Both the position numbers and the translations under genes were made by a program. Below, in pieces: positions 46,677 to 55,592 of a stretch of 64,000 nucleotides of DNA (positions are counted from its first letter, which is position 1; each line of letters starts with the position of its first letter). The stretch comes from AP-15 sp963845735 (GTDB lineage: Bacteria > Pseudomonadota > Alphaproteobacteria > ATCC43930 > CGMCC-115725): positions 185,222 through 249,221 of the forward strand of contig CAWJTR010000038.1 in assembly GCA_963845735.1 (NCBI GenBank), given 5' to 3'. The notes beneath the pieces were generated by a model. That model saw nothing but the letters and a program-made list of their open reading frames with translations, was not told the origin of the DNA and did no database searches.

Positions 46677-48014
46677 TTAACAATGGCCGAAATGGCCAAA
46701 CAGCATTCCGTGCTTCTTGAAGACCTCGCGACGGAACACCGGGTTGAAGCGCCAGAAGGTCGACATGCGCCTCAAGGTACGCATGTTGGTCTTGAGATCC
46801 GAGAACCGCCACAGCAGGGATGGAATGCGGTTGAACGCCTTGCGCGCCTCGTAGCACACCGCAGTGAGCTCGTCCGGCGTGATGCGCGCCGGCACGAAAG
46901 CTGCATCGTTGAAGCGGTATCTCGGGTGCAGCCACCACTGACCGTCATAGAGATGGCGGCCTTCGCGGGCCAGTCGGTCGTAAAGCGGCGTGCTCGGGTA
47001 AGGCATCAGGATGTTGAAGGCCGCGAAGGTGAACCGATTGGCAAGCGCGAAGTCGAGCGTAGCACGCACCGAGTCGGCCGTGTCGTGGTCATAGCCGAGC
47101 GTGAACGCTGCCCAGGTCTGCAAGCCGTATTCCCGCAGAATGCGGATCTGCGTTGCGTATTGATCGAACTTCGGCAGGTTAGGAGATTTCTTCGCCTCCT
47201 TGATGCTCGCGCGCGTGATCGATTCGAAGCCCATGATGTGGCCGAGGCAGCCGGCGTCGACCATCAGCTGCATCGCCTCACGGTCCGACGTGATGTCGAG
47301 TGAGGCCTGGCTCACCCAGCTGACGCGCATCGGGATCAGCGCCCGACAGAGCTCCTTCAGCGCCGCACGGTTCGACGCGATGTTGTCGTCGACGAAGAAC
47401 AGGAGCCGGTGGTCCGCAGACGCGACTTCCTCCAGCGTCTCGTCGATGGCGCGCAGGTAGTGCTTCTTGTCGAAATACCTTGTCACGGCGCAGAAGTCGC
47501 ACACGAAACGGCAGCCGCGCGAGAACTGCAACAGGCTGATCGGCAGGTAGCCTTTGCCCTTGTAGATGTCGCGCCGCGTGATGACGCCCGTCTGCGGCCT
47601 GCCTGGTGTCGCGCGATAGCGCGGTTTGAGCTCGCCGCGCCGTGCGTCTTCGATCACGGTTGCCCACCCGGTCTCGGCATCGCCGATGAAAAGCGAATCT
47701 GCGTGGGCGGCGCATTCTTCGGGCACGAAGGTGGGCTGGAAGCCGCCCATGACCACGGGCACGCCGCGCCGGCGATACTCGTCGGCGATCTCGTAAGACC
47801 GGCGCGCCGTGTAGGTCTCGACCGTGATGGCGACCAAATCGGTCGGTTCGTAGTACGGGATTGGCTCCATGCGGTCGTCGTACATGACGACGTCGATGTC
47901 CTCGGGCGTGAGCGCCGCCAGCACGCCGAGGTTCAAAGGCTCCATGCGCGCCTCGTCTACGTAGAGGCTGTGCGTCATGCGGCCGATCGTCGGCTTGATC
48001 AGCGTCAGCTTCAT
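46677..48014 (-). CDS. B12-binding radical SAM enzyme (paralogue 4)
   Basis: 445 residues. The N-terminal cobalamin-binding-type Rossmann domain (LVAITVETYTARRSYEIADE, VPVVMGGFQPTFVPEE, FIGDAETGW) is followed by the radical SAM barrel with the 4Fe-4S motif SRGCRFVCDFC (Cys168, 172, 175) and LLFFVDDNIASNRA. The C-terminal segment MPYPSTPLYDRLAREGRHLYDGQWWLHPRY is shared with its neighbours. Such enzymes methylate, cyclise or rearrange unactivated carbons. The start at 48014 is set by the ATGA overlap with the preceding stop; the longer upstream frame is out of frame with that gene. Confidence 0.9.
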   Translation of the reverse strand: MKLTLIKPTIGRMTHSLYVDEARMEPLNLGVLAALTPEDIDVVMYDDRMEPIPYYEPTDLVAITVETYTARRSYEIADEYRRRGVPVVMGGFQPTFVPEECAAHADSLFIGDAETGWATVIEDARRGELKPRYRATPGRPQTGVITRRDIYKGKGYLPISLLQFSRGCRFVCDFCAVTRYFDKKHYLRAIDETLEEVASADHRLLFFVDDNIASNRAALKELCRALIPMRVSWVSQASLDITSDREAMQLMVDAGCLGHIMGFESITRASIKEAKKSPNLPKFDQYATQIRILREYGLQTWAAFTLGYDHDTADSVRATLDFALANRFTFAAFNILMPYPSTPLYDRLAREGRHLYDGQWWLHPRYRFNDAAFVPARITPDELTAVCYEARKAFNRIPSLLWRFSDLKTNMRTLRRMSTFWRFNPVFRREVFKKHGMLFGHFGHC

Positions 48015-49348
48015 CGGGCGGCCTCGACGAGATCGGCGCTCTGACCTGCCGCGAGCGGACGCCCCTGTTTGCGCATGATTTCCCGGCGCGAGATCCAGTT
48101 GGCGAGCAGCATGGTTCCAATCTTGTAGGGATCGCGCCATATCGGGGCGCCGCGGAGCGCGCGGCCGGCTATCGAGCGCAAGGAATAGAAGGCGCGGCGC
48201 GCTCGCATCGGCCCGTCGCGCAGCTCGCCGGGCGACAGGCCGCGCGGGATGAAGGTCGCATCGCCGTACCGGTATGATCGATCGAGCCACCATCTTTCGC
48301 GCAACAGGCGTCCTTCGTCGCGCAGGCGGTCGTACAGCCCGGTTCCCGGCATCGGCGTGAGCGGGTTGAAGTTGGCTATGCACAGCGATTGTTTGCACGC
48401 GAACGCCGCGGCGCGATCGAAGCTTTCCGGCGTGTCGGCGTCGTAGCCGAACACGAACGTGCCGTAGATCATGATGCCGCGTGCGTGGAAGCGGCGGATC
48501 ACGTCGTCATAAGTCCCGGCGACCACGTTCCAGTTCTTCCGCATTTGCTTGAGGCTGTCGAGGTCGAGCGACTCGAAGCCGATGAGTGCGAGCGCGCAGC
48601 CGGCCTGCGCCATCAGGTCGAGGAGCGCGTCGTCACGCGCGACGTCGATGGTGATCTGGCAGCACCAGCGCATGCGCAGCGGGATCAGCGCCCGCATCAG
48701 CGCCTCGAACTTATCGCGCCGCCAATAGAGGTTGTCGTCGACGAAGAACACCAAGCGTCGGACGGGAAGCATGCGCATCTCCGCCACGATGTCGGCGGGA
48801 TCGCGCTGGGCTCGGTAGGTGCCGTAGAAGGCGTGGATCGAGCAGAAGTCGCAGGCGAATCGACAGCCGCGACCGGCTTGGACCAGCGAGATCGGCGCAT
48901 AGCGCCGGCCCGCAAAGATGCTGCGATCGTAGGCGGGCGCCCCGCCATCGCCCGGCGTCGACCGGTAGAGGCGTTGCAGGCGGCCGGCCGCCGCGTCAGC
49001 CACAACCTTTTCCCAGGTGCCTTCCGCATCGCCGACCACTACAGCGTCGGCATGTTGCAAGGCTTCGTCTGGAACCATCGAGGGATGATGACCGCCCATG
49101 ACGACGGGCACGCGCGCCTGCCGGTAGCGCGCGGCTAGCTGATAGGCGCGCCGCGCCGTGAACGTCTCTACCGTCATCGCGACGAGATCGGTCGGCACGA
49201 TGTTGAGCGGTTCGACGCGCTCGTCGATCATGGTGGTTGCGATCTCGCGCGGCGTGCGTGCCTTGAGAATCGCGAACACGAGCGGCGTCATCGCGTCGGC
49301 CGAAAAGCCTTCGCCGAGCGCAGGCCGCAGGAACGTGATGTGCCTCAT
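48011..49348 (-). CDS. B12-binding radical SAM enzyme (paralogue 3)
   Basis: 445 residues from the ATG at 49348, which overlaps the stop of the GNAT gene (TGATG). Cobalamin-type domain: LVAMTVETFTARRAYQLAA, VPVVMGGHHPSMVPDEAL, VVVGDAEGTWEKVV. 4Fe-4S motif GRGCRFACDFC (Cys162, 166, 169), then LVFFVDDNLYWRRDKFEAL and GTFVFGYDADTPESF. The C-terminus NPLTPMPGTGLYDRLRDEGRL matches paralogues 2 and 4. Substrate unknown. The upstream part of the same open frame (to 50371) is antisense-free overlap with the GNAT gene and not coding. Confidence 0.9.
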   Translation of the reverse strand: MRHITFLRPALGEGFSADAMTPLVFAILKARTPREIATTMIDERVEPLNIVPTDLVAMTVETFTARRAYQLAARYRQARVPVVMGGHHPSMVPDEALQHADAVVVGDAEGTWEKVVADAAAGRLQRLYRSTPGDGGAPAYDRSIFAGRRYAPISLVQAGRGCRFACDFCSIHAFYGTYRAQRDPADIVAEMRMLPVRRLVFFVDDNLYWRRDKFEALMRALIPLRMRWCCQITIDVARDDALLDLMAQAGCALALIGFESLDLDSLKQMRKNWNVVAGTYDDVIRRFHARGIMIYGTFVFGYDADTPESFDRAAAFACKQSLCIANFNPLTPMPGTGLYDRLRDEGRLLRERWWLDRSYRYGDATFIPRGLSPGELRDGPMRARRAFYSLRSIAGRALRGAPIWRDPYKIGTMLLANWISRREIMRKQGRPLAAGQSADLVEAAR

Positions 49349-50502
49349 CAGAGAACGGCGCTCTCGACATGGGGCATACCGGAGCCTACCGCTTCGGCGG
49401 CAGCGCGTCCGTCGTCCCAGTGCACCAGGTGCAGCAGCGCCCGGTACTCGCGCGGCCGGTAGTGGCGGTTCAGCACCGCGGCGAGTGGATGGCGCGAGGC
49501 AAGCCCGGTCAGCGCGAGCGGAAAGCCGGAGCGACGGGCTCGCACGAGACCGGCGTCGATCAGCGCCCGGAACAGGCGCACATCGTTGCCCTCGACCGCG
49601 AGATGCGACAGGTAGACCTGCCGCAGCGGCGCTCCAACCGCCGGAAGGCGCGGCAGGCCACTCGTCGGCCCGGCCAGATTGGCAAGTGGACGTAATGCTC
49701 CGAGCCAGCCGGCATAACCGCGCACGACCGTCTGTTTGAACGCACCCTGGTCCCACAGGGCGACACATCCGGCGATACCCGACCCGTGGCGCACTACCAG
49801 GAAGTCTTCTGCGTGCAGCCCTTTGCACAGCACAGGATCGGCGAGGTCGCGTGCGCTCCAGACCGGTGCGAACTGGTACTCGCGATACGAGCGCGCGAGG
49901 CGGACCGCGATCGCCGGCAGGTCGTCGGTAGTGGCGGGCTCGACGCGCGCTGACGAGCAGGTCGTGCGGCTCGGACGCAAGGCAAAGGTGGAAAAGGGTT
50001 CGACGGCCCGGTAGCTGGGCATGCCGGGGAGGTTGGCGTTGAGCAGGCGCAGCGCGGTAACGTTTTCGACTGCGATAGCCGTCAGGGCGTAAGGCGTGGC
50101 GGACGGCTGATAAAGCAGGCGACGGACGGCCTCGAAGCCGCCCTTGATCACGCTCAGCCTGTGGCGGTAGGGCGGCGCGACCCTCAGCGCGCCCAGATAG
50201 GCGAGCAGCCGGACTTCGCCGTCGATGTACGATTCGCGAGCCGACCACTCGCACATGCCAACCGGCTCGCCGCCGGACCTGTCGCGCGCGACGATAGTGC
50301 TGTGATGTCGCCCCATGATGGCGGCGGCTGCGTAGGGATCCGGTTCGCGTTCGAGCGACAGCCGGACCCAACCGTCGGTGGGATTATCGGCGAGGAGGCA
50401 ACGAACCTCACCCTCGTCCTCGTCTACTGCGATCGTGTAGACGATATCGCCGAGGATCAGGCGCCGGCCGCCTATGCCGCTTTGAGCAGTGGTCCCGTCC
50501 AA
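49348..50502 (-). CDS. GNAT-like N-acyltransferase
   Basis: 384 residues. Two acyltransferase-like halves are visible: GMCEWSARESYIDGEVRLLAYLGALRVAPPYRHRLSVIKGGFEAV and a later copy-like region with YLSHLAVEGNDVRLFRALIDAGLVRARRSGF. ALTAIAVENVTALRLLNAN is typical of a GNAT motif B region. It probably transfers an acyl group from CoA or a carrier to an amine. It overlaps the upstream radical SAM gene by 31 bases and the downstream one by 1, deep inside the operon. The specific substrate is unknown. Confidence 0.75.
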   Translation of the reverse strand: MDGTTAQSGIGGRRLILGDIVYTIAVDEDEGEVRCLLADNPTDGWVRLSLEREPDPYAAAAIMGRHHSTIVARDRSGGEPVGMCEWSARESYIDGEVRLLAYLGALRVAPPYRHRLSVIKGGFEAVRRLLYQPSATPYALTAIAVENVTALRLLNANLPGMPSYRAVEPFSTFALRPSRTTCSSARVEPATTDDLPAIAVRLARSYREYQFAPVWSARDLADPVLCKGLHAEDFLVVRHGSGIAGCVALWDQGAFKQTVVRGYAGWLGALRPLANLAGPTSGLPRLPAVGAPLRQVYLSHLAVEGNDVRLFRALIDAGLVRARRSGFPLALTGLASRHPLAAVLNRHYRPREYRALLHLVHWDDGRAAAEAVGSGMPHVESAVL

Positions 50503-51845
50503 GCGGGGTCTCCGAGCGGGAAGTCGTCGCGTTGCGCCACCTCGACACGATGCATGCCGTTGATTAGAAAGAAATTACGGAACATGAAGGCACCGGTCCG
50601 GTTCACCGGATCGAAGCCTCGTCTCATCATGTTCGGCCAACTGTAGAACCTGCGGCGCGCTTCGACGCATCCCGCCTGCAGCGCTTCGGCCGAGATCCGC
50701 GCCGGGCGGAACGGGATGCGGTTATAGCTGTAGCGCCGGTCGAGCCACCACGCGTCGTAGGTCAGGCGGCCCTCCGCCTCTAGTCGCTTGTACAGCGGCG
50801 TGCCCGGGAACGGCGTCAGGTGGTTGAACGCCGTCAGGTAGAAGCGATGGCGCAGGGCAAAATCGACCGCCGGCGCGAAGCTCGCCTCGGTGTCCTGGTC
50901 GTAGCCGAAGACGAACGTGCCGTAGACACGGATGCCGTGATGCCGCAGCTTGCCCAGCGCCACGTCATAGCCGCCCTTCATCGTGTTGAAACGCTTGTTC
51001 ATGCCGATGAGCGTCTCGGGATCGAGGCTTTCGAAGCCGATCAGCACGCCCTGGCAGCCGCTGCGCGCCAGGCGCGCCAGGAATTCCTCGTCATGCGCGG
51101 CATTGATGCTCATTTGCGTCACCCAGCGTGCCTTGACCGGGGCGATGGCATCGACGAGCTCGCGGGCGTGCTTGAGATCGGCGGCGAAATTGTCGTCGAC
51201 GAAGAAGAACAGCTTCTTTTCGGGCTTCAGCGCCTCGAGATCACGCACGACGGCGTCGATCGGCCGATGCCGGTGCGTGCGCTCGAACACTGTTTGTATC
51301 GCGCAGAAGTCGCATGGGAAGCGGCATCCGCGGCCGGTCTCGACCAGGCCGAGCGGCAAATACCGCTTGTCACGGAACACCGAGCGGTCGTAGCGCAGTG
51401 CTGCGAGGTCCGGCCATTCGCCGGCTCTGTAGACGCGCTGCAGCCTGCCGTGGCGCGCATCGTCGATGACCTCGGCCCAAAGTCCTTCGGCGTCGCCGAC
51501 GACGACGGCCTCAGCATAGTTCTGCACTTCCTGGGGCAGCAGCGTGGCGTGAAAGCCGCCCATTACCACGGGAACCCGCCGCCGCCGGAACTCGCTGGCG
51601 ATCTCGTAGGCGCGACGGGCGGTATACGTCTCGATCGAGATGGCGACGAGGTCGGCGGGCGTGTCGAACCCGATAGGCTCGACCCGGTCGTCATAGAAAG
51701 TGATCGCCACGTCTTTGGGCGTCTGCGCGGCGAGTGCCGCAATCGGCAGCGGCTCCATCTGCCAGGTGCGGATGTAATCGGACCGGTCCGGCCGCTCTCC
51801 CACGCGATGGCCGATGGCCGGATGGATCAGGGTCAGCCGCATCAC
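50472..51845 (-). CDS. B12-binding radical SAM enzyme (paralogue 2)
   Basis: 457 residues. Cobalamin-type domain: LVAISIETYTARRAYEIASEF, VPVVMGGFHATLLPQEV, VVVGDAEGLWAEVI. 4Fe-4S motif GRGCRFPCDFC (Cys174, 178, 181), then LFFFVDDNFAADLKHAREL and GTFVFGYDQDTEASF. C-terminal FNHLTPFPGTPLYKRLEAEGRLTYDAWW is as in paralogues 3 and 4. Its ATG overlaps the stop of paralogue 1 (51842-51845). Position and length are consistent with a full, functional enzyme. Confidence 0.9.
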   Translation of the reverse strand: MMRLTLIHPAIGHRVGERPDRSDYIRTWQMEPLPIAALAAQTPKDVAITFYDDRVEPIGFDTPADLVAISIETYTARRAYEIASEFRRRRVPVVMGGFHATLLPQEVQNYAEAVVVGDAEGLWAEVIDDARHGRLQRVYRAGEWPDLAALRYDRSVFRDKRYLPLGLVETGRGCRFPCDFCAIQTVFERTHRHRPIDAVVRDLEALKPEKKLFFFVDDNFAADLKHARELVDAIAPVKARWVTQMSINAAHDEEFLARLARSGCQGVLIGFESLDPETLIGMNKRFNTMKGGYDVALGKLRHHGIRVYGTFVFGYDQDTEASFAPAVDFALRHRFYLTAFNHLTPFPGTPLYKRLEAEGRLTYDAWWLDRRYSYNRIPFRPARISAEALQAGCVEARRRFYSWPNMMRRGFDPVNRTGAFMFRNFFLINGMHRVEVAQRDDFPLGDPAWTGPLLKAA

Positions 51846-53173
51846 GCCGCCTGCGCGGCGGCATAAGGCCAGTCGCAGGTGTAATGCGTGTGGAGATGGT
51901 TGGCGTAGTAGCGATAGCCGAGATTGGCCATCATCGCGATCGGCAGCTGCGTGCGCGAGCGGCCGAGCCGCTGGACGATCGAGCGGTAATGGTAGACCGC
52001 CTTCCAGGCGCGCTCGTGCCCGTCGCGAAGCTCGGTGACGCTCATGCGCTTTGGCCGGAAGACGACGTGCTGCCCGTCATACTTCTCCCAGTCGGTTGTC
52101 AGGATACGGCCCTCGCGCGCAAGCCTGGCGTGCAGCGGTGTGCCGGGAAAGGGAGTCAGCACCGCAAAGCGCGGCAGGTCGATGGCGGCGTCCACGACGA
52201 ATTTGGCGGTGCGCTCGAAGACGGCGGGCGTGTCGTGGTCGAGTCCGAAGACGAAGCAGCCCTGGATGCCGATTCCAAGCGCGTGCAGGTCCTCGACGAG
52301 TGCCATATATAGCTCGGGCGAGTTGAAGCGTTTGTGCGCATCGGCAAGGCTTTCCTCCGACACCGTCTCGAAGCCGATCAGCAGCCCGCGGCAGCCGCTC
52401 TCAGCGGTGAGCTGCATCAGCTCCCGGTCGCGCCCCAGCAAGCTTGTCGCCAGTCCGAACCAGTTGACGCTCAGCGGGATCAGCGCACGAAACAGCCGGC
52501 GGGCATAGTCGCGGTCCGAGATCAGGTTGAGGTCGATGAAGATATTCTTCTTCCGTCCGAAGCGGCGCATGTCTTCGACGACATGCTCGACCGGCTTCTG
52601 GAACTGTTTGCGGCCAAAGGCGGCTGGCGCGACGCAGAAATCGCAATCATGCGCGCAGGCACGCGTCGCTTCAAAAACGGCTTGCGTCAGGAACTTGCGG
52701 CCATCCAGCAGCTCACGGCGCGGAAACACCGGATCATCGAGATTGAAACCGGCGGCCTGGACGTAGCGCCGCTTCAGGCGGCCGGCGACAAAGTCCTGCA
52801 GAAGCTGCGGCCAGGTTTTCTCTGCGTAGCCGACGCAGATCGCGTCGGCATGGCGTTGCGCTTCCTCGGGCAATAACGTGACATGCGGCCCGCCGAGCAC
52901 AACCGTGATGTTGCGCCCGCGGAAGTGGGCCGACAGCTCATACGCGCGCGGCGCCGTGCCGGTGATGACGGTGATGCCGATCAGGTCGGTCTCGAGGTCG
53001 AGCGGGATCTCGTCGATGCCTTCGTCGATCAGCCGAAAATCGACATTCAGCTCCTCGGGGGCGAGCGCCGCCAGCGTAGTCAATGTCAATGGCTGGTAGC
53101 GCAGCGACTTTTTGAAGATTCCGCCGCGCCGACGATACAAAGGTCCTTTCGGGGACACCAGGGTGACCTGCAT
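51842..53173 (-). CDS. B12-binding radical SAM enzyme (paralogue 1, divergent)
   Basis: 443 residues. It is the most divergent of the four: the N-terminus (VTLVSPKGPLYRRRGGIFKKSLRYQPLTL) and the TEDLIGITVITGTAPRAYEL-like region (ETDLIGITVI) differ, and the 4Fe-4S motif is RACAHDCDFC (Cys173, 177, 180). NIFIDLNLISDRDYARRLF replaces the FFVDDN segment. The layout LTTLAALAPEELNVDFRLID resembles enzymes that act on lipids or pigment precursors. It starts about 55 bases after the GH3 stop and ends by overlap with paralogue 2. Confidence 0.9.
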   Translation of the reverse strand: MQVTLVSPKGPLYRRRGGIFKKSLRYQPLTLTTLAALAPEELNVDFRLIDEGIDEIPLDLETDLIGITVITGTAPRAYELSAHFRGRNITVVLGGPHVTLLPEEAQRHADAICVGYAEKTWPQLLQDFVAGRLKRRYVQAAGFNLDDPVFPRRELLDGRKFLTQAVFEATRACAHDCDFCVAPAAFGRKQFQKPVEHVVEDMRRFGRKKNIFIDLNLISDRDYARRLFRALIPLSVNWFGLATSLLGRDRELMQLTAESGCRGLLIGFETVSEESLADAHKRFNSPELYMALVEDLHALGIGIQGCFVFGLDHDTPAVFERTAKFVVDAAIDLPRFAVLTPFPGTPLHARLAREGRILTTDWEKYDGQHVVFRPKRMSVTELRDGHERAWKAVYHYRSIVQRLGRSRTQLPIAMMANLGYRYYANHLHTHYTCDWPYAAAQAA

Positions 53174-53227
53174 CCGCGATCCCGAGCAAAGTGCGCGAGT
53201 TCGGAAGGTTACTCGATCTGTCGCGAA

Positions 53228-54829
53228 TCAACAACCGCGATAGGCGAAGAGTTTGGTCCGCCACTCATCCGGCCAGATCACGCCAGGCAATACGGGATTG
53301 GTTATTAATGCCGGCGGCTTGATATCGGACAACCGGCGGCCCTGACCCAGCGCCCACTCGGTATATCGCGCGTCGGCAGCGGCGACCGGCAAAATGGTGA
53401 GCGGCGCCAGCTGACCCATGCGCCGTGCATGAGCATACTGCGGATTGCGGCACAGCGCGCGCTCGACCTGACGGCAGAAGCCAACGTCGTCGTCCGCACT
53501 GTCGGCCTCGACCAACAAGCCGTACCGCGTCGGCGGGCCGATGACGGGAAAGAGGACAGCAAATCCCCGCCGGCCCGCCAAGCAGGATGTGGCAAAGTCA
53601 TCCGTCAGTTTCTCGCCGACCAGGTCCGACGAGGCGTCGCCCCGACCGAGGAAAGCCAACATCGGAATCGTTCCCCGGCCGAGCCCATCGGCTGCCAGGA
53701 AGCCGCAGCATCGGACCTTGTCGCCAATGTCATAGCGATAGAGCCCGCCCCACGTCGTCATGACGACGCGATACGCCCGCCCCTCCTCGAGCTCGTGAGC
53801 CAGACGGCTGGTGCCGTCCTCCTCGATGAACTCGAGGAAGCCGCTCGTCAGGGCCGGAACGGGATGAGCCGCGAAGCACAACGGGATCGTCACCACGCCT
53901 TCGGTTGCGAGCAGTCCCTTGCCCTGGAGGTAGGCGTGCGGCAATTGACCGCGCAGCGCCGCGGCAAAGGGCGCCGATGCGGCGTCCGTCCAGGCGCTGA
54001 TGGTGTCGAGATGCGGCCAGAGGGCTGTGGTATCCAGGGGAGACTCGGCAAGCAGGCGGCGCAGCAGCTCGGCGCGTGGCGGGCTGGCGATGCCGAGTGA
54101 ACCGTGGTCCAAGGCCACGCATACCCTATCACCATGGGTCGTCAGCGCCAGCAGCAGCTGAGAGAAGAAGCTGGGGCTCCACACCGAGATGAACGACAGA
54201 TCCTCTGCAGCAACGAGATGAACCAAGGTAAAGACGGCCCATTCGTGCGGATCGCCGCCGAGTGCTGCCGATCCGGGCACCGCCGAGAATGCCGTGACGG
54301 CATCCTCGAGATCACGGCCGAAATAGATCGCATCGGACGCGACACCGATCGGCAAGCCCGACGGCGTAATCCGTATTGCGCGCGTCGCCGGGCTGATCGC
54401 GAGGTATGCCCGCCCGCGGCCCATCGCTGGCCGCACCGTGAGGAGATCGTGAGCCCAGGACAACACGGCTGCGGTAAACGCCTCGATGGTCCGTGCCGTA
54501 TAGGGGACGAGTTTCGCCCCGCTGGTGCTGCCCCCTGTCTGCTCGAAGGCGATGACCTCGTCATCGGTCAGCACGTGGCTCTCGCCGGCGGCGATCCGCT
54601 CGATATAGGGCCGGAAATCCTCGTACGAGCGGATAGGAACCGCGGAACGGAACTCGTCGACGGTACGGATCTTCGCAAATTCGTGGCGCGCGCCGAAGCT
54701 CGACCGCTCGCCGCCCAGCAGGATGCGGCGCAGCATTTCGCCCTGGGCCTGCTGCGGTCGGGCGAGTGCTGCCACGAAGCTGCGCCAGTGGGGCTCGCTC
54801 GCCGCGGTGACGCGCGCCCAAGCAGTCAT
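53228..54829 (-). CDS. GH3-family acyl-adenylate-forming amide synthetase
   Basis: 533 residues. GH3 enzymes adenylate a carboxylic acid and couple it to an amine, usually an amino acid; bacterial members are mostly uncharacterised. Motifs: EQTGGSTSGAKLVPYT at about 96-111 (ATP-binding loop), LLATEGVVTIPL (second motif) and MTTWGGLYRYDIGDKVRC (third motif, YRYDIGD), with the C-terminal GEKLTDDFATSCL hinge-like region. The start is fixed at 54829 by overlap with the stop of the acyltransferase (ATGA). It is the likely amide-bond-forming step of the cluster. Confidence 0.9.
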   Translation of the reverse strand: MTAWARVTAASEPHWRSFVAALARPQQAQGEMLRRILLGGERSSFGARHEFAKIRTVDEFRSAVPIRSYEDFRPYIERIAAGESHVLTDDEVIAFEQTGGSTSGAKLVPYTARTIEAFTAAVLSWAHDLLTVRPAMGRGRAYLAISPATRAIRITPSGLPIGVASDAIYFGRDLEDAVTAFSAVPGSAALGGDPHEWAVFTLVHLVAAEDLSFISVWSPSFFSQLLLALTTHGDRVCVALDHGSLGIASPPRAELLRRLLAESPLDTTALWPHLDTISAWTDAASAPFAAALRGQLPHAYLQGKGLLATEGVVTIPLCFAAHPVPALTSGFLEFIEEDGTSRLAHELEEGRAYRVVMTTWGGLYRYDIGDKVRCCGFLAADGLGRGTIPMLAFLGRGDASSDLVGEKLTDDFATSCLAGRRGFAVLFPVIGPPTRYGLLVEADSADDDVGFCRQVERALCRNPQYAHARRMGQLAPLTILPVAAADARYTEWALGQGRRLSDIKPPALITNPVLPGVIWPDEWRTKLFAYRGC

Positions 54830-55592
54830 TGGGCGAAGCCCTGCAGGAAAAGCCGGCGTGCGATTGGCTTGAGGTTGTTGGGTTCGAGCTCGGTAAGGCA
54901 GACGAGCTCGTCTCCCGCCGCGTAGCCCGGGTTCCGCTCGAGGAAGAAGCGTACGTCGGGCCGGCGCGCCTCGATCTCCGACACGGCGGCGAGATCCGCG
55001 CGCAGGTGGCCCCGCGACGCTGGAAAATGAATGATCCCGCGAGTTCTCATCAAAATGGACGCCGAAGCGCTGCCGCGCCAGATGGGTGATAACGGCGTGG
55101 GCCTCGTCCGGCATCCGCCGCTGCCAATGCGGGAAGAAATTGATGCTGAACGCGGTGAGATAGCGATAGGTGCGATGACCTTTGACGATCAGGAACCAAT
55201 AGAGTGGCACATCGGGCCTTTCGGATTTGATGCGGCCGGCAAACCTGATCCAGGTGAACGCGAGGTCCTGATGGCCCCAATATTCACGATGCATGATGGT
55301 ATCGCCGGAGAAAATCGCTCGTATCATTTTTCCGGCGGTCGCTGATTTCGAGTATGACAGCCGTCGTGAAACCTCGGACGATACCGTTTCTGTCGCGGAC
55401 GATCAGGACAAATTCTTTCTCGGCAAAATCGCTCAAGAAGATGTCGGGGCTCGTCGCCTCATAGTGGTCCTGGTAAAGATCGTACATTGCTGCGCGGAGC
55501 AACTCCGGCACGTCGCGGGTCCGGGCGATCTCGGTATACAAAGTCGCCAGCCGAGGTAGCACCTCAGGCAAAATGCTTCTCCCGTTCAGCAA
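54826..55592 (-). pseudogene. GNAT-like acyltransferase, first gene of the operon, two single-base frameshifts
   Basis: Three frames make one protein of about 255 residues: LPEVLPRLATLYTEIARTRD and FVLIVRDRNGIVRGFTTAVILEISD, then (after one extra A in five at 55327-55331) MIRAIFSGDTIMHREYWGHQDLAFTW and VPLYWFLIVKGHRTYRYLTAF. After one extra G at 55036-55038 it reads IIHFPASRGHLRADLAAVSE and ends LKPIARRLFLQGFAQ. The conserved order across both shifts and the exact ATGA join to GH3 argue that the gene is intact in nature. It may make an N-acyl intermediate for GH3. The family assignment is tentative. Confidence 0.7.

Noticed and set aside
48011..50371. A 786-residue radical SAM fusion protein
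   Set aside because: The first 340 residues are an out-of-frame reading of the GNAT gene. The real start at 49348 follows its stop.
50820..51866. Plus-strand open frame of 348 codons
   Set aside because: Antisense to radical SAM paralogue 2, which has complete motifs.
53228..55327. A 699-residue GH3 fusion protein
   Set aside because: The N-terminal part is the middle of the frameshifted acyltransferase, followed by out-of-frame noise; GH3 starts at 54829.
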